64,000 nt of DNA from Streptacidiphilus sp. ASG 303 (GCF_020991365.1 NZ_JAJLRA010000001.1:362142-426141), one strand, 5' to 3'; positions 7,570 through 16,166 are shown, counted from the first letter of the stretch. Numbers and translations: made by a program. The notes: generated by a model from the letters alone, not told the origin.

Positions 7570-9399
7570 TCAGTCGCCGGCGGTCCCGACGGTCGGCGGG
7601 ACAGGCCCGGTACCGCGGCGGGACCTGGTCCGCAGGACGGCCGCCGCGCAGGAGGACAGCCCAACAATAGCGACCGCCCACTCGGGCCAGGCACCGAGAC
7701 GGTCGGCGGGTGTCGTTCCGTCGCGCAGGGGGACCGCCGCCGTCAGCCGGGCCGCGGTCAGCTCGGCCGTGCGCTGCCGGACCGTGCCGTCCGGCCCGAC
7801 CACCGCGCTGATCCCGCTGGTCGCGGCGATCAGCACGGCGCGGCCGTGCTCGACCGCGCGCAGCCGCGACATGGCCAGCTGCTGCTCGGGCTGGCCGCTG
7901 CGGGCGTAGGTGGCGTTGTTGGTCTGGACGACCAGCACCCGGCCGCCGGCGTCGACGGCGTCGCGGACGATCCCGTCGTAGGCGATCTCGAAGCAGATCA
8001 CGTCGCCGACGCGGACCTTCCCCACCTGGAGGACGCCCGTGGTGGTGCCGGGGTAGAAGTCGCGGGCCACCCGGTCGAGCCGGGTGACGACCTTGGACAG
8101 CAGGGAGCGGAACGGCACGTACTCGCCGAACGGCACCGGGTGCTGCTTGGTGTACGAGGCGCCGGGGCCGGTGGCCGGGTCCCAGACGATGCCCTCGTTG
8201 CGGACGTGCTGCCGGTCCGGGCCGTCGACGAGGGTGCCGACCAGCACGGGCACGCCGACCGCCTTCACCGCGCGGTCGACGGCGGCGTACGCCTCGGGGT
8301 TGCGGAAGGGGTCGAGGTCGGAGGAGTTCTCCGGCCAGATCACGGCGTCGGGGCGGGGGCTGCGGCCGGCGGCGACGTCCGCGGCGAGGCGCTCGGTGGC
8401 GCTCACGTGGTTGTTGAGCACCGCCATCGGGCGGCCCAGGAAGTCCATGCCGGGGTGGGGCACGTTGCCCTGGACGACGGCGACCTCCGCGGTGTCGTCC
8501 GGCGCGGTGGGGACGGGGACGGGGACGGCCTGGCCGGCGAGGGCCGCGGCGACGGCGGCGACGGCCGGTACGGCGGCGAGCCGCAGCGTCCGCCGGGGGG
8601 CGGGCGGGGCGTCGGGGGCCGCGGGGGCGTCGGGGAGGGGCGGGACCGGGAGGCGGCGGCGCAGCGCCGCCGGTGCGTGCCGCAGCAGGGGCAGGGCGGC
8701 CGCGGCCAGCAGGGCGCCGGTCAGCGCGACGGCGAAGGTGACCAGGGGCGCGCCCCCCAGCGCGGCGAGCGGCGTGTACGGGGTCGCCGTGTTGGCGAAC
8801 GCCAGCCTGCCCCAGGGGAAGCCGCCGAGCGGCAGGCGGTCGCGGGCCCACTCCTGGGCGACCCAGAGGCAGGCCGTCCACAGCGGCCACGCCCGCAGCC
8901 GGGAGGTGACGGCCAGGCCGGCGCCCATGGCGGCCAGGAAGAGCGCCTCGACCAGCGAGAGCGCGATCCAGGCGTCGGAGCCGATCACCCGCAGCCAGTC
9001 GAGCAGCCAGAGCAGGAAGGGCACGCCGAAGGCGAAGCCCGTCCAGGCGCCCTGCCGGGCCGTGCGGCCGCGGGTGAGCAGCGAGAGGCCGGCGACGGCG
9101 GCCACCGACAGCGGCCACAGGTCGTACGGCGGGAAGGCGGCGGCCAGCATCAGGCCGAAGAGCGCCGCGGCGGCGGTGCGGGGCAGTCCGCGCCGCAGCC
9201 GCTCGCGGCGTGGCGGGCGGCCGTCGGCCCGGGCCGGTGCGGGGGCGGCCGGCGTGCCGCCGGGCGGCTCGGGGGCGGCGGCACCGGTCTGCGGCGCGGC
9301 CGTCGGGTCGGCGGGGGCCGGGCGGCCGTCGGGCGGGCCGGGGACGGGGTCCGCCGCGTCGGTCTGCCCGCGGAGCACGGGGTCTACGGGCACTGCCAC
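7570..9399 (-). CDS. lnt: Apolipoprotein N-acyltransferase
   Basis: This is a 609-residue membrane enzyme that N-acylates the lipid-modified Cys of lipoproteins. It has an unusually long Pro/Ala-rich cytoplasmic N-terminus (about 75 residues), then about seven to eight hydrophobic segments starting ALFGLMLAAAFPPYDLWPLS, then a periplasmic nitrilase domain from TAEVAVVQGNVPHPGMDF. The catalytic triad is visible: Glu in IWPENSSDLD (about 354), Lys in YTKQHPVPFGEYVPF (about 416) and Cys in GDVICFEIAYDG (about 466). A final membrane segment (WAVAIVGLSSCAAAVL) closes the protein. Start chosen: GTG at 9399 preceded by GAGG eight bases upstream; GTG at 9393 is also possible. It is upstream of ppm on the same strand and likely linked to it. 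The leader may be long (see the promoter at 9980-10010). Confidence 0.93.
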   Translation of the reverse strand: MAVPVDPVLRGQTDAADPVPGPPDGRPAPADPTAAPQTGAAAPEPPGGTPAAPAPARADGRPPRRERLRRGLPRTAAAALFGLMLAAAFPPYDLWPLSVAAVAGLSLLTRGRTARQGAWTGFAFGVPFLLWLLDWLRVIGSDAWIALSLVEALFLAAMGAGLAVTSRLRAWPLWTACLWVAQEWARDRLPLGGFPWGRLAFANTATPYTPLAALGGAPLVTFAVALTGALLAAAALPLLRHAPAALRRRLPVPPLPDAPAAPDAPPAPRRTLRLAAVPAVAAVAAALAGQAVPVPVPTAPDDTAEVAVVQGNVPHPGMDFLGRPMAVLNNHVSATERLAADVAAGRSPRPDAVIWPENSSDLDPFRNPEAYAAVDRAVKAVGVPVLVGTLVDGPDRQHVRNEGIVWDPATGPGASYTKQHPVPFGEYVPFRSLLSKVVTRLDRVARDFYPGTTTGVLQVGKVRVGDVICFEIAYDGIVRDAVDAGGRVLVVQTNNATYARSGQPEQQLAMSRLRAVEHGRAVLIAATSGISAVVGPDGTVRQRTAELTAARLTAAVPLRDGTTPADRLGAWPEWAVAIVGLSSCAAAVLRTRSRRGTGPVPPTVGTAGD

Positions 9400-9536
9400 G
9401 CGCGCCGCCTCTCTGGTCGGTGGTTCCGTGCGCGCGCCGTCCGGACGGGTGACGCGACGTGCGACGACGGTACAACGCGCGACGGGGAGGGCCGGATCAG
9501 GGGACCGGGTCGGGAGGGGCGGGAGCGGCCGGGTCC

Positions 9537-9627
9537 GGGGCGCGGGCGGCAGGACGAGCCGGGGCGCGGGGGGTGCCGGGGCGCGGGCGGCAGGACGAGC
9601 CGGGGCGCGGGGGGTGCCGGGGCGCGG
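9537..9627. repeat. 41-bp tandem repeat, 2.2 copies, upstream of lnt
   Basis: Two identical 41-bp units at 9537-9577 and 9578-9618 (each beginning GGGGCGCGGGCGGCAGGACG) are followed by the first nine bases of a third. They lie in the 956-base non-coding stretch 9400-10355, which otherwise holds a leftward promoter, an inverted repeat and a 16-bp repeat. No open frame there looks protein-coding. Confidence 0.9.
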
Positions 9628-9979
9628 TCCGGGCATCCCGGCGGGGGCCGGGCGCGGGAGGGGTGGCCGAGGGGGGCGCGGGTGCGGCGGACCGGGGACC
9701 GGACGCCCTTCGGTCCGACCCGGGACCCGCCGGCTGCGGATCGGCCGAGAGCCGTTGTCTACTGAGCGTCCGGTCCCCGCCCGGGTCGCACCTGCCCGGC
9801 GGGCCCCGGTTGGCCTGCCGGCTGCCACGCGCCCCGTGCCGCGGCGGCTGGACCTGGCTGCCTGTCGGCGGCGCCGCTGGGGCGCCGTCCGTCGGCCCAG
9901 TGCCTGCCACGGGTTTGGCGTGGAGGTTCCCGGTCGGGCGGCCTGCGGGGGGAGTTCCCCCCGGAGGTGGACGGCGTCG

Positions 9980-10010
9980 AACCTACTGGTAGCCGACCGC
10001 CGTCTGTCAA
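9980..10010 (-). promoter_or_regulatory. Strong leftward promoter in the lnt/amidohydrolase gap
   Basis: On the minus strand a perfect TTGACA (10010-10005) is followed after 19 bases by TAGGTT (9985-9980). Just upstream, CCGACCTG (10018-10025) and CAGGTCGG (10045-10052) form an 8-bp inverted repeat that could be an operator. The transcript would begin near 9973 and run leftward about 570 bases before lnt starts, passing a small G6/C6 hairpin at 9947-9962. Confidence 0.6.
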
Positions 10011-10290
10011 CTGCGGCCCGACCTGTGCGGACGGAGCAGAACCGCAGGTCGGAGCGGTCTTCCGGCGTGAGGAGTCCGCCGCGGCGCGTCCCGGAGGGGG
10101 GACCTGGCTCCACCCGATCGGCCGCAGGCGATCTTCGCGGCGCCCGGCGCGCACTCCCCCGGGCGGCCGCCGCCGCGGCGTGCGGCGCGCCGGGCGCGCC
10201 CGGACCGGGACGCGCCGGAACCGCGGCCGGGCGCCCTCCGGCGCCACCGGGCGCCCCTCCCGACACTCCTCCGACCGCCGACGCCCTGCT

Positions 10291-10337
10291 CGGAGGACGC
10301 CGCCCTCGGAGGACGCCGCCCTCGGAGGACGCCGCCC
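10291..10337. repeat. 16-bp tandem repeat, three copies
   Basis: Unit CGGAGGACGCCGCCCT at 10291-10306 and 10307-10322, with a third copy (10323-10337) lacking the last base. It ends 19 bases before the stop codon of the amidohydrolase gene, in its 3' flank. Confidence 0.9.
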
Positions 10338-10355
10338 GTCGGACGCCGTCCCCCG

Positions 10356-12020
10356 TCAGAGGGACCCGTGCACCACCCGGCCGCGCACCGCGGTCGCCAG
10401 GCAGACCGGCAGCGGCGCGCCCGGCGTCAGGTCGGGCAGGCCGGGGGTGCCGGAGCGGGGGTCGGTGGACCAGCCCGCCACCCGCGAGTCCGGGGCCTGC
10501 ACCACCAGGTCCCCCGCCTGCCAGACCGCGAAGTCCGCCGGGGCGCCCGGCACCAGCACGCCCGCGTCGTCGCGGCCGAGCGCCCGCCAGCCGCCCCGGG
10601 TGTGGGCGGTGAAGGCGGCGCGCACGGAGACGCGGTGCGCGGGGTTCCGGTGGAACGCCGCGGCCCGCACGGTGCCCCACGGGTCCAGCGGGGTCACCGG
10701 CGCGTCGGAGCCGAAGGCCAGCGGGACCCCGGCCCGCAGGAGCTGTGCGAACGGGTTGAGCGCCCGGGCCCGCTCGGCGCCCAGCCGGCGGGCGTACATG
10801 CCGTCCTCGCCTCCCCAGGCGGCGTCGAAGGCGGGCTGGACGGAGGCGACCAGGCCGAACTCGGCGAAGGCGGCCACCGCCGCATCGTCCAGCAGCTCCG
10901 CGTGCTCCACCCGGTGGCGCAGCGCCCGCACCCGCCCGGCGCCCAGCCGCCCGGCGGCGGCCCGCACGCCGTCCAGGACGGCGGCCAGGGCGGCGTCCCC
11001 GATGGCGTGGAAGCCCGCCTGGAGGCCCGCCTCCGTGCAGGCGGCGACGTGGTCGGCGACCTCGGCGGCGGTGAGGTAGGCGGCGCCGGTGGAGCCGGGG
11101 GCCCCGGCGTCGTCGGCGTCCGCGTAGGGGGCGTGCAGGCAGGCGGTCCGGGAGCCGATCGCGCCGTCCACGAAGAGGTCGCCGCCCGCGCCGACCGCGC
11201 CCAGGCGCCGGGCGGTCCCGACGGCGCCGAGCTCCCCCCAGTAGCCGAACACCCGCGGCCCGCCGCCCTCGGCGGCCAGGGCGAGCAGGCCGGTGAAGTC
11301 CTCCTCGGAGGAGATGTCGGGGCCGCCGCACTCGTGGACGGAGCCGATGCCGAGGGAGGCGGCACGGCTCAGGGCCGCCTGCTGGGCGTCGCGCCGCTGG
11401 CCGGCGGAGATGCCGTCGAGGGCGGTGCGGCGCACGGCGTGGTGGGCGTCGCGGGTGAGGGGGCCGTCGGGGTGGTGCCCGGCGAGGCCGGAGAGGGCGC
11501 CGGACCGGTCGGCGCGGGCGCGCAGCGCGGTGGAGGCGACGGCGGAGTGCACGTCGGTGCGGGAGAGGTAGACGGCGGCGCCGTCCGCGGCGGTGTCCAG
11601 CTCCTCGCGGGTGGGCGCGCGGTTCTCGGGCCAGCCCGTCTCGTCCCAGCCGTGGCCGACCACGACGCCGTCGCCGCCCCCGCCGGCGGCGAGGCGGCCG
11701 CGGGACCGCTCCTGCCGGACGTGGCGCTCCAGCCGGGCCAGGGCCTCGGCGAGGGAGGGGCAGCCGGTGAGGTCGAGGCCGGTGAGGGCCAGGCCGGTCG
11801 CGGTGGCGTGCACGTGGGCGTCGACGAAGGCCGGGGTGACCAGCGCCCCGGCGAGGTCGACCACCCGGTCGGCCCCGTCGACGTACGCGTCCGCCGCGCC
11901 CTCCGAGCCGATCCAGGCGACGGTGCCGTCCTGGACCACCATGGCGGTGGCGAAGGGGTCGGCGGGGCTGTAGACGGCGCCGCCGCGCAGGAGCACGGTG
12001 CCGGTGGTGCGATCGGTCAT
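10356..12020 (-). CDS. YtcJ-type metal-dependent amidohydrolase
   Basis: This is a 554-residue member of the amidohydrolase 3 group (YtcJ/exoenzyme-regulator AepA-like), zinc-dependent hydrolases of unknown substrate. Motifs in order: an N-terminal beta-sandwich start with VLLRGGAVYSPADP and VVDLAGALVTPAFVDAHVHA (HxH metal ligands, about residue 63), VSLxH-like DVHSAVAST, FVDGAIGSRTACL, HAIGDAALAAVLDG, RHRVEHAELLDD and the C-terminal GSDAPVTPLDPWGTVRAA, where the Asp is the catalytic metal ligand. All metal-binding positions look intact, so it should be active. Start: ATG at 12020 (MTDRTTGTVLLRGG). There is no clear ribosome binding site, and CAGACT lies six bases upstream, so a leaderless transcript is likely. 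It faces an Lrp regulator upstream on the same strand. Confidence 0.9.
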   Translation of the reverse strand: MTDRTTGTVLLRGGAVYSPADPFATAMVVQDGTVAWIGSEGAADAYVDGADRVVDLAGALVTPAFVDAHVHATATGLALTGLDLTGCPSLAEALARLERHVRQERSRGRLAAGGGGDGVVVGHGWDETGWPENRAPTREELDTAADGAAVYLSRTDVHSAVASTALRARADRSGALSGLAGHHPDGPLTRDAHHAVRRTALDGISAGQRRDAQQAALSRAASLGIGSVHECGGPDISSEEDFTGLLALAAEGGGPRVFGYWGELGAVGTARRLGAVGAGGDLFVDGAIGSRTACLHAPYADADDAGAPGSTGAAYLTAAEVADHVAACTEAGLQAGFHAIGDAALAAVLDGVRAAAGRLGAGRVRALRHRVEHAELLDDAAVAAFAEFGLVASVQPAFDAAWGGEDGMYARRLGAERARALNPFAQLLRAGVPLAFGSDAPVTPLDPWGTVRAAAFHRNPAHRVSVRAAFTAHTRGGWRALGRDDAGVLVPGAPADFAVWQAGDLVVQAPDSRVAGWSTDPRSGTPGLPDLTPGAPLPVCLATAVRGRVVHGSL

Positions 12021-12122
12021 GGGGCCAGTCTGCCGGGCACCCCCGGACGCGGCGCAGCGGGGTGGCACCGGGCCCGGGGCCGCGGGCCGGGGCGGGCCGG
12101 GGCCGCGGGCCCGGACACGGGG

Positions 12123-12563
12123 TCAGATCCTGGGCGGGCGGGCCTCGTACGGGGTGCTGAGCACGACGGTGGTGCGGGTGGAGACGCCGGCGGCGGAGCG
12201 GATGCGCGCCAGCAGGTGCTCCAGGTCGCCGGGACCGGCCACCCGGACCTTGAGGATGTAGTTCTCGTCGCCCGCGACACTGTGGCACGCCTCGATCTCG
12301 TCGATCCCGGCGAGGCGGTCGGGCACGTCGTCGGGCGCGCTGGGGTCGAACGGCTTGACCGAGATGAACGCGGTGAGCGGCAGGCCCGCCGCGTCGGGGT
12401 CGACGACCGCGGCGTAGCCGCGGATCACGCCGCGCTGCTCCAGGCGGCGCACCCGCTGGTGCACCGCCGAGGTGGAGAGGCCGGTGGCCTTCCCCAGGTC
12501 GGTGTAACTCATCCGCCCGTCCTGGACGAGCAGCTGCACGATCTGACGGTCGAGATCCTCCAC
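12123..12563 (-). CDS. Lrp/AsnC-family transcriptional regulator
   Basis: This is a 146-residue regulator with the full Lrp/AsnC layout: N-terminal helix-turn-helix (DLDRQIVQLLVQDGRMSYTD then LGKATGLSTSAVHQRVRRLE, residues about 3-45) and a C-terminal RAM ligand-binding domain with VDPDAAGLPLTAFISVKP and CHSVAGDENYILKVRVAG. Such proteins sense amino acids as oligomers. The start is GTG at 12563. A TAGGTT box ends eight bases upstream and no ribosome binding site is present, so the mRNA is probably leaderless. Its targets are not evident; the downstream amidohydrolase on the same strand and the divergent gene at 12740 are candidates. Confidence 0.92.
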   Translation of the reverse strand: MEDLDRQIVQLLVQDGRMSYTDLGKATGLSTSAVHQRVRRLEQRGVIRGYAAVVDPDAAGLPLTAFISVKPFDPSAPDDVPDRLAGIDEIEACHSVAGDENYILKVRVAGPGDLEHLLARIRSAAGVSTRTTVVLSTPYEARPPRI

Positions 12564-12680
12564 AAGGGGCCAACCTACTGGGCGCGGCGCGTCCCTGCCG
12601 ACCCGGCCGGACCCCCGGCGCGCCCGGGGGCGCCGGGGACGGGCGGCAGCGGCGGCGGGGATGGCGGCGGCGGGGCCCCG

Positions 12681-12713
12681 CCGGGGCGCTGCCGGGGCGC
12701 TGTCGGGGCGCTG
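12681..12713. repeat. 11-bp tandem repeat, three copies, in a divergent promoter region
   Basis: CCGGGGCGCTG at 12681-12691 and 12692-12702, and TCGGGGCGCTG at 12703-12713. It ends 14 bases before the -10 box of the gene at 12740, in the gap shared with the Lrp regulator. The 11-bp period places the copies on nearly the same face of the helix. Confidence 0.75.
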
Positions 12714-12739
12714 TCGGTGACGGCTCCTAGGGTGGCCGC

Positions 12740-13720
12740 ATGTCCGAGTCGCAGGGGAGAACGCCGGCGCCGGGAGTGGCCGCGCTGGAGCGGGTGGTCG
12801 AGGAGCTGGCCGCGGAGCCCGGCGTGAGCGGCGCCCGGGCGCGGCAGCTGCGCTGGGTCGCCGGCGAGCTGGCCCGGGCGGTCGAGCGCGGCGGGCTGCC
12901 GCCGGGGGCCGGCGCGTCGCTGGGCGGCCTGCTGGAGCCCGCCGCCGTGGAGTCGTACCTGGAGCTGGCGGCCCGCGGCGAGCTGCGGCGCCGCGCGGTG
13001 CCCGACCCGGGCCGGTCGTCGGACGCCAGCATGCGGGTGCGCGCCGACTGCCTGGTGATCGTGGCCCGGCGCGCCGGGGTGGCGCTGGAGGTGCCGGAGC
13101 GCCCGCTGGTGCCCGAGCCGAAGCCGGTGGTGGACCCGCGCCGCCGCGGCCTGCTGCTGCGGTACCTGGCGGACGGGGCCGAGCGGTACGCGCGGGCGGA
13201 CCCGGGGCGGGTCCGGCTGCTGGCGCTCGTGGGCGTGGTCCTGGACACGGGGGCGCGGGCCGGGGAGCTGTGCGCCCTGCGGACGGGCGACCTGGGCGGG
13301 GGCAGCGGCGGCGGCCCGAGCGGGGACCTCGGCGAGGTGCGGCTGGTCCGGCGGCCGCAGGCCAGGTCGGTGAGCCCGCCGCACACCGAGGTGCTGCCGC
13401 TGTCCGGGCCGACGCGGGCGGCCCTGCGGCGGTGGCTGCCGGTCCGGGAGGAGCTGGTCGCGGCCGCGCAGGGTCCGGTGCACGCGCTGTGGGTGTCGGT
13501 GCGCGGCAACCACGCGGGCCTGCCGGACGCGGACGGCCGGGTGCGTCGGCGGCCGCCGGGGATGCCGCTGATGCCCCGGGGGCTGGCGCGCGCCTACACC
13601 CGGACCGTGGCCGAGCTGAACGTGGAGCTGGCCGGCACCCCCGGGTGGGAGCCGCTGCCCCGGCGGCTGGAGCAGCTGCGCCGGGCGGTGGCGGCGGAGC
13701 TGGAGGCGGCCGGCGGCTGA
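12740..13720 (+). CDS. Degenerate tyrosine-recombinase-like protein
   Basis: This is a 326-residue protein with an N-terminal helical region (about 1-130) that resembles a core-binding domain and a C-terminal region (about 135-320) that resembles the catalytic domain of tyrosine recombinases. The box I arginine signature is present as LDTGARAGELCALRTGDL (Arg about 174), followed by a strand with HTEVLPLSGPTRAALRRWLP. The expected HxxR box and nucleophile Tyr are not found; the C-terminus instead reads PRGLARAYTRTVAELNVELA. It is therefore likely a non-catalytic DNA-binding relative. The ATG at 12740 lies six bases after TAGGGT (12728-12733), with no ribosome binding site, so it is probably leaderless. 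There are no att-like repeats or mobile genes alongside. The function is unknown. Confidence 0.65.
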   Translation: MSESQGRTPAPGVAALERVVEELAAEPGVSGARARQLRWVAGELARAVERGGLPPGAGASLGGLLEPAAVESYLELAARGELRRRAVPDPGRSSDASMRVRADCLVIVARRAGVALEVPERPLVPEPKPVVDPRRRGLLLRYLADGAERYARADPGRVRLLALVGVVLDTGARAGELCALRTGDLGGGSGGGPSGDLGEVRLVRRPQARSVSPPHTEVLPLSGPTRAALRRWLPVREELVAAAQGPVHALWVSVRGNHAGLPDADGRVRRRPPGMPLMPRGLARAYTRTVAELNVELAGTPGWEPLPRRLEQLRRAVAAELEAAGG

Positions 13721-13973
13721 CCCGGCGCGGGGGCGGCGGCCGGCAGGCCCCGGACCGGCGGACCCCGGCCGGAGGGCCCCGCCGGGGGGCGCTGCCGGGA
13801 CGTGCCGGGGGCGCGTGCCGGAGCGCGGAGGGCGCTCCGCGGGGCCCCGTGTGACCAAGGACACACCGGGCGCATGACAGTGCGTCGGTCCGCAGGGTTA
13901 TGTGGGGCAGGTGGAGGGAATTGCTGCTTGTGGTCACGGCCGTGGCGGCCTGGCCCACCCGAGGGGGATGAAC

Positions 13974-14414
13974 ATGCCTGTACTTGACCGGCGCACCCGC
14001 GACACCGAGGCGGAGCTGCGCGCCGACGAGCCCGAGCCCTGCGAAACCCGGGCGCCCTTCCCGGGCGCCGACCCCGGCGACGGCGAGACCTGGGAGATCC
14101 TCCGGCTCCGCTGCCCCGAGTGCGACCGCCCCATCGCCCTGCTCGAGGACGAGGAGCGCCTCCCCCAGCACGCGGTCCTGCGCAGCGCGTGGAACCCGTT
14201 CGCCTCGGTGGTCTGCCCCGGATCCGGCCAGCCGGTGGACGACGCCGCCGACTTCGACGAGGACCCCGCCCTCGACGCCGGGCCGGCCCTGGAGGCCCTG
14301 CTGACGCTGCCGCCGGAGCTGGACTGGCGGACCCAGCCGTTCTCGCACGTCGGCGGCCCCGGCTCCCGGCCGGTGCGCGTCCCGCGGCAGGAGCTGCGCC
14401 CCGCCCGGAGCTGA
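13974..14414 (+). CDS. Conserved small protein with a Cys motif, unknown function
   Basis: This is a 146-residue acidic protein started by ATG at 13974, where AGGGGG (13962-13967) is well placed; an ATG at 13968 is too close to it. The central part reads RLRCPECDRPIALLEDEERL, then VVCPGSGQPVDDAADFDED. The CPEC pair and a downstream Cys with nearby His could form a small metal site, but a full zinc-ribbon (four Cys) is not evident. I do not recognise a function. A perfect hairpin 92 bases after the stop ends the unit and is shared with the convergent acyl-CoA dehydrogenase. Upstream, ATGACA and TTATGT near 13874-13903 are a weak promoter candidate. Confidence 0.75.
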   Translation: MPVLDRRTRDTEAELRADEPEPCETRAPFPGADPGDGETWEILRLRCPECDRPIALLEDEERLPQHAVLRSAWNPFASVVCPGSGQPVDDAADFDEDPALDAGPALEALLTLPPELDWRTQPFSHVGGPGSRPVRVPRQELRPARS

Positions 14415-14505
14415 CCCGCCGCCGGCCGGGCGCACGGGCGGGGCCGCCCCGCCCGGCGCCGGTCGCCGACCGCACCGGCCGCACTGAACAGCACGGAACA
14501 GCACG

Positions 14506-14534
14506 GACCCCGCCGGGCACTGCCCGGCGGGGTC
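14506..14534. terminator. Bidirectional terminator hairpin
   Basis: A 12-bp perfect stem (GACCCCGCCGGG with CCCGGCGGGGTC) around a 5-base loop lies between two convergent genes (stops at 14414 and 14572). Just before it, ACAGCACGGA is duplicated in tandem (about 14488-14507). Confidence 0.85.
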
Positions 14535-14571
14535 GTCGTACGGGTCGGGCGCGCGGCGGCCGCCGCGCGTC

Positions 14572-15744
14572 TCAGCGGCCGGCGCCGCCCGTGAGGCGGC
14601 GGCCGATCACCATGCGCTGGATCTGGTTGGTGCCCTCGACGATCTGGAGCACCTTGGCCTCCCGCATGTAGCGCTCGACCGGGTAGTCCTGGGTGTAGCC
14701 GTAGCCGCCGAGGACCTGGACGGCGTCGGTGGTCACCCGCATGGCCGCGTCGGTGCAGAACAGCTTCGCCATGGCCGCCTCCTTGGTGAAGGAGAGGCCC
14801 GCGTCGCGGCGGCGGGCCGCCGACAGGTACAGGGCGCGGCCGGCCTCGACCTGGGTGGCCATGTCGGCGAGCATGAACGACAGGCCCTGGAAGTCGGCGA
14901 TCGGCCGGCCGAACTGGCGGCGGTCCCGGGCGTACTCCACGGCGTGGTCCAGGGCGGCCTGGGCGACGCCGACCGCGCAGGCCGCGATGCCGAGGCGGCC
15001 GGAGTCGAGGGCGGACAGCGCTATGGAGAAGCCCTGGCCCTCCTCCCCGATCAGGCGGTCGGCGGGCACCCGCGCGCCGTCGAAGTGGATCTGGGCGGTG
15101 GGCGAGCTCCTCAGGCCCATCTTGCGCTCCGGCGGGGCGGCGCTCAGACCGGGGGTGTCGGCCGCGACCAGCAGGGCGCTGATGCCGCCGGGGCCCTCGC
15201 CGCCGGTGCGGACCAGGGCGCTGTAGAAGTCGGCGGCGCCGCCGTGGGTGATCCAGGCCTTGGTCCCGTTGACCGTGTAGGTCCCGCCGTCGCGGACGGC
15301 GGAGGTGCGCAGCGCGGCGGCGTCGGAGCCGGACTGCGGCTCCGAGAGGCAGTACGCGCCCAGCAGGGAGCCGCCCAGCATGTCCGGCAGGAACCGGCGC
15401 CGCTGGTCGTCGCTGCCGAAGGTGGCGAGGGCGTGGCAGGAGAGGGTGTGGACGCTGACGCCGAGGCCGACGGCGAGCCAGCCGGCCGACAGCTCCTCCA
15501 GGACCTGCAGGTAGACCTCGTACGGCTGGCCGCCGCCGCCGTACTCCTCGGGGTAGGGCAGGCCCAGCAGCCCGGACTCGCCGAGGGTGCGGAGGACCTC
15601 CCGCGGGAAGCGCCCCTCGGCCTCGTCGTCGGCGGCCCGGGGCAGCAGCTCGTGGTCGACCAGCTCGCGGGTGAGGGCCAGCAGGTCGCGGGCCTCCTCG
15701 GTGGGCAGCTGGCGTTCCACCGGCTTGCTCGGGGAGATGCTCAT
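14572..15744 (-). CDS. Acyl-CoA dehydrogenase
   Basis: This is a 390-residue FAD-dependent acyl-CoA dehydrogenase that oxidises acyl-CoA to trans-2-enoyl-CoA. Signatures: the N-terminal helical domain (LGESGLLGLPYPEEYGGGG), the middle beta domain with YCLSEPQSGSDAAALRTSA (FAD/substrate binding) and AWITHGGAADFY, and the C-terminal helical domain with RRQFGRPIADFQGLSFMLAD, QVLGGYGYTQDYPVERYMRE and AKVLQIVEGTNQIQRMVIGR. The catalytic Glu sits in VEGTNQIQR as in short-chain or isobutyryl-type enzymes. Start: ATG at 15744 with AGGAGG upstream. It stands alone between two terminators, so substrate class cannot be deduced from neighbours. Confidence 0.95.
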   Translation of the reverse strand: MSISPSKPVERQLPTEEARDLLALTRELVDHELLPRAADDEAEGRFPREVLRTLGESGLLGLPYPEEYGGGGQPYEVYLQVLEELSAGWLAVGLGVSVHTLSCHALATFGSDDQRRRFLPDMLGGSLLGAYCLSEPQSGSDAAALRTSAVRDGGTYTVNGTKAWITHGGAADFYSALVRTGGEGPGGISALLVAADTPGLSAAPPERKMGLRSSPTAQIHFDGARVPADRLIGEEGQGFSIALSALDSGRLGIAACAVGVAQAALDHAVEYARDRRQFGRPIADFQGLSFMLADMATQVEAGRALYLSAARRRDAGLSFTKEAAMAKLFCTDAAMRVTTDAVQVLGGYGYTQDYPVERYMREAKVLQIVEGTNQIQRMVIGRRLTGGAGR

Positions 15745-16166
15745 GGCGGGGTCGCCTCCTCGGTCGCACCCCGGGCCCGTGGTGGGGGCCCGGCGGGGTC
15801 GTCGTGCCTCGTCGGAGGCGGTCCCACCGGTTCGCAGTGAACGGCCATTAACCGACGCGGCGAAGTGAGTATGCCCGATCCCGGGGCGTCCGTCACCGCG
15901 AGGGCCCGGCGGGCGGCGGCGAGGGGTAGCGCGGGGGGGGCGGCCGGGGCGGGTGCGGGCCGGGCGCGGCGGCCGGGCGGCACCCGGACGGCCGGGGCTG
16001 CGCGGCGGCGGCGCGGCCGGGGCGGGGCCGCCCGGCCGGGCCGGCGGCCGGTCCGGCCGCGGGCATGCGGAGGGCCGGCCGCACCCGGCGCAGCAGCCCC
16101 CCGTGCTGCTGTGCCGGCGCGACCGGCCCTCCCCCCTGTCCCCCCGTCCCCGGCTCCCCTCCGGGG

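Noticed and set aside
7397-7694. Extension of ppm to 7694
   Set aside because: The extra 99 residues overlap the end of lnt and have no similarity; GTG 7397 fits the family N-terminus.
9497-10247. Open frames of 137-177 residues in the lnt/amidohydrolase gap
   Set aside because: They are Pro/Arg/Gly-rich, overlap the tandem repeats, and have no ribosome binding site; treated as non-coding.
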